This document shows positions 35,487 through 44,700 of a DNA stretch of 45,650 nt, piece by piece. Made by a program: the position numbers and the translations under genes. The stretch spans positions 1-45,650 of the forward strand of contig JAHDGF010000043.1 in NCBI GenBank assembly GCA_020627785.1, read 5' to 3'. Positions within the stretch are counted from its first letter, which is position 1; the number at the start of each line of letters is the position of its first letter. The DNA comes from Saprospiraceae bacterium (lineage in GTDB: Bacteria > Bacteroidota > Bacteroidia > Chitinophagales > Saprospiraceae). Under the pieces are notes generated by a model. The model did not search any database, was not told where the DNA came from, and saw only the letters and a list, made by a program, of their open reading frames with translations.

Positions 35487-35516
35487 CAAAATTAGCAGGA
35501 TAATTATATAATCCAA
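35487..35516 (-). promoter_or_regulatory. Consensus Bacteroidota promoter of the TonB receptor
   Basis: On the minus strand the sequence reads TTG, exactly 19 bases, TAATTTTG. This fits the Bacteroidota consensus TTTG-N17-23-TAnnTTTG, with a full -7 box. It ends 21 bases before the ATG at 35465. Confidence 0.6.
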
Positions 35517-35749
35517 CAGATTATCTAAGGAAGATGATGAAAATGATTTAAAAAGCTTCTTGGCTGAATAAAAGGACTTTAATCATGTAATTTTGAAAAA
35601 TAACTTACATTTCAGAGGACCAAGACAGCAGAAAATATGCATCAAAGTTATATTATTTATAACTTCGATATTTTAGACAAATAAAGCATTTCATACCCTT
35701 TCCTTTTCCCTTAATATTCTTAGTCACTGCGAAAGAATAAATTCTGAGT

Positions 35750-37768
35750 TTGAGAAAATTCCAAGGCTTACATTTGCTGATTACCTTATTTATACTAGGT
35801 TCGTTAAACACCTATGCCCAGACCAAGGATATTTCTGTATTATTAAAAAAATTAGGACCGGAAAATACCGACTCCATTCGGATTAAAGCTCTCGCAGATA
35901 TTGGACTGCGCTATCTACAACTAGACTTAGATTCTGCCTATTATTACCAACAGGAATTATCTAAATTTGCCACTGAAATTAAAAGCCAGAAAGGGATCGC
36001 CTTATCCTTAAATTTAAAAGTTGGCTACCTCGCACATAAAAGAAAACTATCTGAAGCCTTAGAAATAAATCGCGAAGCTTGGTCTATTGCAGAACCGTTA
36101 GATGATAACGATTTAAAAAGCTTAATCTACAATTCAGAAGGAATGGTCTATCATTCCATGAATGATTCCCCGAGATGCATCGCCGCTATGATTAAGGCGC
36201 TTGAATATGCAAAAAAAGGGAAAGATAAACATCGAGTGCCAATAATTATTGGCAATCTTGGATTCACGCATCTTCAAAATAATAACCTCGAGCTAGCGAG
36301 TCATTATCTAGAGGAGGCAAAGTCTTATGCGGACACCATGCAAAACATTAGAGTTAAGTCCTTCCTTATAAGAAACTTAGGATTACTAAATAGTCAAAAA
36401 GGATTACATGATGAAGCCGAAAAATATCTACTAGAAGCAAAAGAATTATCTCATAAAAGTAACGATAGATTTAATGAAGCATATTCATTTTTATGCCTAG
36501 GTCAATTATATGTAGATCAAAAAAAGTATACAACAGCTAATAAAAATTTTGAAAAAGCATTGAATCTTTTCCAAAAATTAGGAAATGTTGAGCATCAAAC
36601 AGAAACTTATATTTCAATCATTAAAACTCATAATGCCACGGGAAATTATGACGAAACGATCAAACAGGCCCTAGAGGTATCCTCTTTGATTTCAAGTAAT
36701 AAAAGTACAGATATAAAAGCTCAATATTACGAAGAACTTGCTCATGCCTATTCAAAAAAAGGAGAATACAAAAAAGCATATTCCTTTCACAAAAAATATA
36801 AAAATTGGGCGGATAGCGTTTACACAATTCAAAAAGCCAACAAAACACTCGAACTAGAATCAAAACATCAGCTTGAGAAAAAAGAACTAATCATCAAGCA
36901 ATTAAACATAGAAAAAGAAAGTATAGAAAAAGAAAGAAAACTCATATTACTAATTTCAATTCTAAGCTTAGCATTCATAATAATTTCAGGATTATACCTT
37001 TGGACGAATTTTAGAGCAAACAAAAATAGAAGTGCAGAACTTGAAAAAGAAGTAAATAAAAGAACGACTGAATTAAAAAATAGCAACAAAAAACTTCTCG
37101 CGTCAAACAATGAACTTGAAAGATTCGCCTACATAACCTCACACGATCTAAAAGAGCCATTGAGAAACATTCATGGTTTTTCTGATCTAGCGCAAAGGGC
37201 TGCAAATACCAATGACAAAAATCAATTAAATAATAGTCTCCAATTTATAAAATCGAATGCAGCTCAAATGAATAGCCTCATTGAAGATGTTTTAAACTAT
37301 TCAAAAATTAAAATGCATCAAGAATATGAAATCAATGATTTAAATTCAGTTATTCAAAAAGTAAACGAATCTCTTAGATATCTTTATCAAGAAAAGAAAC
37401 CAATAATAAACATCTCAAAACTTCCGAAATTAAAAGGAAGCCAATTCCAATTTTTTCAATTATTCAAAAACCTTATAGAAAACGGAATTAAGTACAATAA
37501 ATCTGAACAAATAATAATTCACATCAACGCGGAAGAAAAAGATGACAAACATTTAATCAGAGTTAAAGATAATGGCATTGGTATTGCAGCAAAATATCAT
37601 GAACAAGTATTCACAATGTTCAAGCGCTTACATTCAAAATCAGAATATCGCGGAACCGGGCTTGGTCTAGCAACCGTAAAAAAAATAGCGGAAAATCTAA
37701 ATGGTGATATTCTAATTAAAAGTGATATCGGTCAAGGCAGCGAATTCATTATTTCAATACCAAAATAA
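35750..37768 (+). CDS. TPR-containing sensor histidine kinase
   Basis: This 672-residue envelope kinase has a signal peptide, about six TPR repeats in the periplasm (about 50-350), one transmembrane helix (about 399-418) and a short coiled coil. A HisKA dimerisation domain with phospho-acceptor His465 in ITSHDLKEPLRN follows. A HATPase_c domain ends it, with N-box NLIENGIKYN, G1 DNGIGIA, F-box FTMFKR and G2 GTGLGL. A TTG at 35750 is used as start because it gives a clean signal peptide (ending NTYAQ) and no in-frame ATG lies near. No response regulator is in the window next to it, so its partner is elsewhere. It is divergent from the TonB receptor and may control it. Confidence 0.9.
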   Translation: MRKFQGLHLLITLFILGSLNTYAQTKDISVLLKKLGPENTDSIRIKALADIGLRYLQLDLDSAYYYQQELSKFATEIKSQKGIALSLNLKVGYLAHKRKLSEALEINREAWSIAEPLDDNDLKSLIYNSEGMVYHSMNDSPRCIAAMIKALEYAKKGKDKHRVPIIIGNLGFTHLQNNNLELASHYLEEAKSYADTMQNIRVKSFLIRNLGLLNSQKGLHDEAEKYLLEAKELSHKSNDRFNEAYSFLCLGQLYVDQKKYTTANKNFEKALNLFQKLGNVEHQTETYISIIKTHNATGNYDETIKQALEVSSLISSNKSTDIKAQYYEELAHAYSKKGEYKKAYSFHKKYKNWADSVYTIQKANKTLELESKHQLEKKELIIKQLNIEKESIEKERKLILLISILSLAFIIISGLYLWTNFRANKNRSAELEKEVNKRTTELKNSNKKLLASNNELERFAYITSHDLKEPLRNIHGFSDLAQRAANTNDKNQLNNSLQFIKSNAAQMNSLIEDVLNYSKIKMHQEYEINDLNSVIQKVNESLRYLYQEKKPIINISKLPKLKGSQFQFFQLFKNLIENGIKYNKSEQIIIHINAEEKDDKHLIRVKDNGIGIAAKYHEQVFTMFKRLHSKSEYRGTGLGLATVKKIAENLNGDILIKSDIGQGSEFIISIPK

Positions 37769-37972
37769 TCCAAGCATCAAGAAAAATAATCCGTTACTGA
37801 GAGACTTTCCATCTATGCTTTAGACTAAAGGATTAACAAGTACGAGACTTGACATTATTGATCATTAATTTTTCCTCTACAATTATTCAATTGACTAAGA
37901 TTTACCTATCTTTTGAATGTTTTTATTTCTGCTCAAGGCAAATAAATCATTTACAAAAGAAAATCAATTCCA

Positions 37973-40900
37973 TTGAAAAATATACTCTTCTCCATTCTAT
38001 GCATCTTCATTTGCGCAAGCACAATCCAAGCCCAAAGAACTTGTGGAAATGAAATCAAATCTCCAAAAGAAAAAGAAATCGCTAAACATCAGATTGAACG
38101 TTCCCACAAAGAATTTAGTAAATGGAAAAAAGATCAATCTGAGATAGAACGCTCGGTTGTCCAGATAACCATTCCTGTGCATGTAATTCTTGTTCATAAT
38201 CCAGGAGATGGAATTAATGTCGGTAACAATTTTAGCGTAGATAGAGTACTTTCCCAGATTCAAGTTTTAAATGAAGATTTCGCCCGAACGAATGCTGATG
38301 CTTCTAATACACCTTCTGTCTTCCCAGCAGCAGGCGCGGAAATTGATTTTTGCATGGCAACTTACGATCCAGAAGGAAATCCAACCAATGGGATTACCAG
38401 ATATCCTTCTGATAGTTTTACCGAAAATGAATCTGAAATTCTCGCCGCCACAAGATGGCCAAGAGATCAATATTTAAACATTTGGGTAGCACAAGATCTC
38501 GGATCAATCTTAGGATATGCATACCTGCCTACCCCCGGTGACCTACCCAATGAAAACGTAGATGGAGTTGTTATTGCTGGACCATTTTTTGGTGGAGCAG
38601 GATATGCAATAGGGGCGCCCTATGACCTTGGTCGTACGGCAACCCACGAAGTAGGTCATTGGCTAGGCCTGAGGCATGTATGGGGAGGCGGTTGCGATTT
38701 TGATGATGGCATAGACGATACCCCGGAACAATCTTCTTCCAACTTTGGATGCCCAACGCATCCATCTCCAAGCTGTGGAAATGATGGAGATATGTTTATG
38801 AACTATATGGACTACGTCGATGATAACTGCATGAATGCTTTCACACAAGATCAAGCCGACTATATGTCTTTTATTCTTGAAGGAACAAGAACTACACTCC
38901 TGAGTGCCGCTGCTACTGTCTGTGTCCCAAATGGGTTCCCTGTCGTACGGATCAATAACCAACAAAACATTCTCTGCTATGGAGAAAACAATGGAAGAAT
39001 AGAGGTGAATGTTACCGCCGGCACTCCACCCTATAGTTTTAGCTTAGATGGAGGTCCTGCCCAATCAACAAACATTTTCGAGAATCTATCTGGTGGTAAT
39101 CACGTATTAGATGTCACAGGTGCCGATGGTAATACTAGTCGAGCCAATTTTAATATTCTTGAACCAGAACCGTTCAATATGGAAGTCAGCGTACTTTCAG
39201 AATCATGTACAGGAGCAGCAAACGGTGTGCTACAAATTTTAAGTGAAGGAGGTAATCCTGGCTTTCCTGAGTTGACCCTCTTTAACCAAAACTACACAGA
39301 AGTACAGAACGTTAGCTTTAATGAGCAACTCGAAAATGGACCACCTGCAGGTTGGATTCTAGAAAATGGATGGAACTTTGGTAGCAGCGATGATTTATCG
39401 AGCCAGTTCTATGCCATTCCAAACAGCGAACATCTCATGGCTTTCAACGATGATGCCCTCGGAGAGGATCATGTAGGATCAGGAAGTTTTTATACGGACT
39501 GGATTGACCTAAATGGAGAAGTTGATTTTACGATAAATTTTGATAGCTACTTTTTAGATTTAGATTATGACGGAGCAGATGAAAGAGCAATAGTGTACAT
39601 CAGTGGAAATAATAATGCAGACTGGCAAGAGCTCACAAGTTTAGTTGGGAATCCAAGATTTCAAACCTATAATATATCAGTCACTGACTTTCATTCTTCC
39701 GTTATCAAACTGAGATTCCTTTATGATGATGGTGCTGGATGGAATTATGGCGTCGCCATTGACAATATAGTGGTAAATAAAAATTCCTTTGGTACATTTA
39801 CCGACTTGATGCCAGGAGACTATACTGCTAGAGTGGTTGACCCCGAAGGCTGCATATACGACCAAAGCGTTATAATTGCAGACCTAGATCCCGTCAGCTT
39901 TTCAACTTTCATAACCACCTTTCCTAAATGTAATGAAGCCGGAAAAATTGAATGTACGGCTAGCTCAACTAATGGAATAAATTATTATGAATTATTGGGA
40001 GGCTCAACAAATACCGATGGAAATTTTTTCGATTTATCTGCAGGAACTTACACCGTCAGAGCCTACGATCTAATGGGATGCTTTATCGATAAAACGGTAG
40101 AATTACCGGCTCCCGCAGACATCAATATCACCTTAGTGAATAGTACAAATCCTTCCTGCTCCGGAGAATTTGATGGGACATTTGAAGTAAATATTTCAGC
40201 CGGTAATGGCAACCAAAGAGTTTTCCTTAATGGAGTCGAAACGGATCAAACCAGCTTTACTGATTTAGGGGCTGGCCTTTACACCATAGAGGTTTCCGAT
40301 AATTTAAACTGTACGGCAAGTTTAGACGTCACCATTACCGATCCAGATCCAATTAACTTTCAAGTGCAAACAAACAATGAGACCTGCCTTGAGTCTGGTA
40401 GCATTGACCTTGCAATTACAGGAGGGACACCCCCATATTTTTACTCGATAAATTTTGGCACCCTTGAACCTGCTGATGGAAACATTCTGCTGGCAGCTGG
40501 TGATTACAGAATTGTTGTTTCGGATAGTTTAGGTTGCTCGAAAGATGAAGAATTCAGCATCAATTTTGATGGAGATAATTTTACGATCAACGAATCATTA
40601 CTCGAATGCGCAAGCGGAGATTCCATTAACTATATCGTTGAATTTTGCTCATCAAATGATGCGGTCGTTGAATGGTCTTTGTTTGACGATCAAGGAGTCT
40701 TCTTGCAAAATTTTGGAACCTCGGCTTGCGCTAGACTTGATCTAGCCCCTTATTTAAATGATTCGAATGGAATATTTTTCGCAATTGAAGCTGCAGAACC
40801 AAACGGATGTGTCGCTGAATTAAATTCTTATGCCTTCCATCCAGTAGAATTAGAAAGTAATTTTATTGAAAACAATCAAATATGTGAAGGCGATATATTT

Positions 40901-41566
40901 TCTTTCCAAGTCTACAATCCTGATGCTTATAATTCTATCCTTCTATTAGACGAAGAAGACAATGAAATACTTGAGATTGGGAGCAATGAATATTTAATTG
41001 AAGGTGAGGTAACTTACAACTTAATGACGATTGACACCAATGGCTGTGAAGGTCAAAATCTTCTTTACTTAAATAATGTCCCCCTACCTACTACTGAAAT
41101 TCTGTCCATCACTGATGCATCTAATGCTATACCTGGTAGTATCACATTTAGTGAGCCAGTTGGAATTCCACCATTTTCATTTTCAGTGAATGGAGAAGAA
41201 AATACGGATGGCACCTTTGAAGGATTACCTGCTGGAGACTACACCATGATTCTAGTTGACGGTACAGGGTGTAGCAGTTCCATTGACTTCACCATTGATA
41301 TGGGAACTAGCAATTGGGACTTGACTCGAGACCTTAATTTTAGCCTCAGACCTAATCCTGCCAGAGATCAATTATTCGTAGAAATAAATCAAGGGAGTTT
41401 GCCTGAGCTCATACAGATACATGATGCACATGGACAATTAATAACAAGCATACAATCAAAGCAGTCATCTTTTCAGATTGATGTAAGTACATTTACTAGC
41501 GGACTTTATTTTATTAGCCTGCAGGCAAATGGAATATTTAGATATCAAAAATTTATTGTGGACTAA
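37973..41566 (+). CDS. M43 metalloprotease (cytophagalysin-type) with SprB repeats and T9SS tail
   Basis: This 1197-residue secreted protease has its zinc motif HEVGHWLGLRH at 225-235 and a Met-turn (MFMNYMDY) ~45 residues later, which define the M43 (pappalysin/cytophagalysin) family of metzincins. Residues ~320-410 hold a SprB-type repeat (ILCYGENNGRIEVNVTAGTPPYSFSLDG). Residues ~445-600 form a jelly-roll (MAM-like) domain (AGWILENGWNFGSSD...IDNIVVNK). Several more SprB-type repeats follow. The last ~85 residues are a type A T9SS sorting domain (LRPNPARDQ...SGLYFISLQ...KFIVD). The start is a TTG at 37973, giving the signal peptide MKNILFSILCIFICASTIQA. It is likely exported and surface-attached. 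A large secreted protein follows on the same strand, possibly a substrate or partner. Confidence 0.9.
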   Translation: MKNILFSILCIFICASTIQAQRTCGNEIKSPKEKEIAKHQIERSHKEFSKWKKDQSEIERSVVQITIPVHVILVHNPGDGINVGNNFSVDRVLSQIQVLNEDFARTNADASNTPSVFPAAGAEIDFCMATYDPEGNPTNGITRYPSDSFTENESEILAATRWPRDQYLNIWVAQDLGSILGYAYLPTPGDLPNENVDGVVIAGPFFGGAGYAIGAPYDLGRTATHEVGHWLGLRHVWGGGCDFDDGIDDTPEQSSSNFGCPTHPSPSCGNDGDMFMNYMDYVDDNCMNAFTQDQADYMSFILEGTRTTLLSAAATVCVPNGFPVVRINNQQNILCYGENNGRIEVNVTAGTPPYSFSLDGGPAQSTNIFENLSGGNHVLDVTGADGNTSRANFNILEPEPFNMEVSVLSESCTGAANGVLQILSEGGNPGFPELTLFNQNYTEVQNVSFNEQLENGPPAGWILENGWNFGSSDDLSSQFYAIPNSEHLMAFNDDALGEDHVGSGSFYTDWIDLNGEVDFTINFDSYFLDLDYDGADERAIVYISGNNNADWQELTSLVGNPRFQTYNISVTDFHSSVIKLRFLYDDGAGWNYGVAIDNIVVNKNSFGTFTDLMPGDYTARVVDPEGCIYDQSVIIADLDPVSFSTFITTFPKCNEAGKIECTASSTNGINYYELLGGSTNTDGNFFDLSAGTYTVRAYDLMGCFIDKTVELPAPADINITLVNSTNPSCSGEFDGTFEVNISAGNGNQRVFLNGVETDQTSFTDLGAGLYTIEVSDNLNCTASLDVTITDPDPINFQVQTNNETCLESGSIDLAITGGTPPYFYSINFGTLEPADGNILLAAGDYRIVVSDSLGCSKDEEFSINFDGDNFTINESLLECASGDSINYIVEFCSSNDAVVEWSLFDDQGVFLQNFGTSACARLDLAPYLNDSNGIFFAIEAAEPNGCVAELNSYAFHPVELESNFIENNQICEGDIFSFQVYNPDAYNSILLLDEEDNEILEIGSNEYLIEGEVTYNLMTIDTNGCEGQNLLYLNNVPLPTTEILSITDASNAIPGSITFSEPVGIPPFSFSVNGEENTDGTFEGLPAGDYTMILVDGTGCSSSIDFTIDMGTSNWDLTRDLNFSLRPNPARDQLFVEINQGSLPELIQIHDAHGQLITSIQSKQSSFQIDVSTFTSGLYFISLQANGIFRYQKFIVD

Positions 41567-41725
41567 TTTAGATAGAAGAATTGATCAGCTTATTAACTAG
41601 TTATAAACTCATTGCCTTGACGATCTTATCTAAGATATAAACAGACGTAAAGTAAAATAAATCAATGATCTACAGCTAAAAAGAGAATTACTGGAGAAAA
41701 ATTTAAACTAAATCTATATAAATCT

Positions 41726-41742
41726 GTAACAATTCGTGTTAC
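41726..41742. repeat. Inverted repeat upstream of the giant secreted protein
   Basis: GTAACA, five bases, TGTTAC: perfect 6-base arms ending 25 bases before the ATG at 41768. It could be an operator or leader hairpin. Confidence 0.4.
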
Positions 41743-41767
41743 CACAATATAGACAACAATTAACCCC

Positions 41768-44700
41768 ATGAAATCTCTCGTAATAACCTGCTGTATAATT
41801 TCATTTCATCTAATGCTTATTCGCAGTGCTCATCAGCCATTTTATTGTCAGGATCAGCTTCTGATGATAATAGCACTTCTGCGAGTGAGAATCTCAGTTG
41901 TGGTCTCCAGAACACAGTTTGGTACGAATTAGAGGCCAATGGAGATGATGTTTATTCAATTGAAATTATAGCAAATACCATAACAAACTTTTCTGTAGAA
42001 ATCTATGATGCTTGTGGAGGAAACTTACTGGCTCAATCCAACTGTGATGAATCTAGTTTTAATCTTACGGATTTTTGTTTCCCTGACCCCAATTCTTCAA
42101 TCTTTATTGTTGTTGGCTCTGACGCTGCCAATGCAGGCAGCTTTGATATTTTAGGAACGACAACACAAGTCACTTTAAATGACGTCTGCGAAAGAGCAGC
42201 GCCTGTAGGTGTTAATGGAATTACGTGTACCGGACTTTATACATTTTTTACAGGCGATTCAGGATGTCCCGACCCTAATAACAACTGTGATCAGACTACT
42301 CCAGGTTATTGGATGACTTTTGTTCCAGACGTAGGTGTCATTGAATTTGATATCAGCGGCAACAACTTTGAATTATTTGAGGGATCTTGTGGTTCCTTAA
42401 ATAGCATCACATGCACTTCTCAAGTAATCATAGTAGATCCTGCATTTACCTATTATCTCTGGGTAGGAGAAACAGTCTCTTTAACACCAACACCAGTTCC
42501 TGATAATAATGAATGCAATAATGCCACAAATGCAAATGGAGGCATATCTGGTGATGATAATTTTTGTGCCTCAAGCGATCTACCATTATGCGGCATCCAA
42601 GGAGAAGCCTCCGTCTGGTATAGCTATGATTTATTAAGTGCTGCTACTTTAGAAGTAAATGTCACAGCAATTTCCATAACTAATCCAGCCGTAGCTATTT
42701 ATGATTCATGCAATGGGAACCTAATTTCACAAGATTGTTCCGGTTCACTCACCGTTAATTGTCTAGCCGCTGGCACCTATTATATTCAAGTCTCATCAGA
42801 ACTTACAGCTGCAGGATCCTTTGATCTTGACATCACAGAAACAGATACGTCTGACCCTAGTGGGGATTGCAATGATCCAGTGATAGCTGTGCAAGAAGTG
42901 TATGGACCTATCTGTACAGGTGACTGTCTAGAGTTGGATAGTGGCATCAGCTGCGAAGAGCTTATTTGGATTGATGAATCAACTGGTCAAGAAATTGGAA
43001 CCGGTTCAACCATAATAGTTTGTCCTACAGAAACTACTGATTATTCTGTTATTTTCAATAGTGTTTGTTATTCGACTGATGATGAAACAATGGTTATTGT
43101 AGATTGCTGTAACTCAGATGCAGGTCTTGTCAACGCTGACGCATTGAGCATATGCCCTGGCCAAGAAGTTATTGTTTCAATTTCTGATAATCAAACTGAT
43201 TCTGATTACACTCAATATATTTTCGTAACAGATGTACTTGGCAATATCTTACAACTTGAAGAAGGAACGACCACAAATTTCATAACAGATTTAACTTGTA
43301 CTGAATACATTGTCGGTAGCTTCAATTTTTTGACCTCCTCAGACCCTAACATTACCACCATTACAGAAGTGAGTAATTACAATGATATTCCTGCTTTCAG
43401 TGGCGACTGTTGGGATATGGAAATATCCTCATTTGAAACTGTCGACAATGAAATTCCAATCATTGAAACAGTCCAAGACGTAACAGTTTCATGCATAGAT
43501 GACATTCCCTTAGCTGAAGAATTGGAATATAATGACAATTGTTTGGGATTTGGATTTGCAGATTTTACAGATGAAAATTTCATTACAGTATGCGATGTCT
43601 CAACTGTAATTAGATCTTGGCTAGTCATAGACGATTGTGGGAATACTGCCTCAGCTGAAAAAATTTATACCATCTTGCCACCAGATTTTAGATCCTGTGA
43701 TGATGGTAACTCATGTACAACAAATGATAGAGAATTAGTGGATTGCAGTGGCAATATTTGCGTCCCTTGCGAAGGTGATCCGAGCGGAACAAATTCTGTT
43801 TCAGTTGCCGTTCCCCCAGTCCTTTGTATTGGAAATACTGTAGCTTTGACAGTATCTGGCTGCATGCCAAGTTCAGCCACTTGGTACAGTGATTCATTAT
43901 TGGTCAACCCTATATTCACTGGAGAAACTTTCATGTACAATATTACTCAAGATTCTATTTCTATCTGGGTAAGCTGTATGGGCGATTGCTCCCAGGTATC
44001 AGAACAAGTTGTCCTCCAAGCACAATCAATACCTCCGTTCAACATAAATGGCACTACTTCCATTTGTCAAGGCTCAAGTACCATCTTATCAGGTCCTGCA
44101 GGCTTTTCAAGCTATGAATGGAGTCCAAACGGTGAAACTAATCAAGATATTACTGTATCATCATCAGGAAATTACACCTTAACCGTAACTAATTCTGATG
44201 GCTGCACAGCTGAAAATACAATTACCGTTACCGAAGAAACATCCATCACATTTACCATTGACGGTGAGGATTCTTTTTGCCCGGGCTTAAGTACAGAATT
44301 AATGGGTCCGGCAGGCCTTAGTAGTTATCTCTGGGAACCCAACGGAGAAACGACTCAATCGATTAGTGCATCTTCCCCTGGTTCTTACAGTCTCACCATT
44401 ACAGATGCCAGTGGTTGTACAGGTGAAGCTTCCATAATAATAAGTGAAGAACTCCCATTGACATTTACCATCCAAGGCGCCAATTCTTTCTGTACAGAAT
44501 CAAGCACAATATTGTCAGGTCCTACAGGTATGTCATCCTATGAGTGGAGTCCTGGAGGAGAAACAACTCAAACTTTGGAAGTCACAGCACCGGGCAGCTA
44601 TAGGCTTATAATAACCGATGTCAATGGTTGCACCGGAGAGAGTTCCATCAATGTATCTGAAGAGGACATGATTATTTTTGACATAATTTCTGATGGCTTT

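Noticed and set aside
35466..35749. Possible cobalamin riboswitch upstream of the BtuB-like receptor
   Set aside because: No B12-box-like conserved core was found on the minus strand, and the gap contains a plain promoter 21 bases from the ATG, leaving no room for a riboswitch after it.
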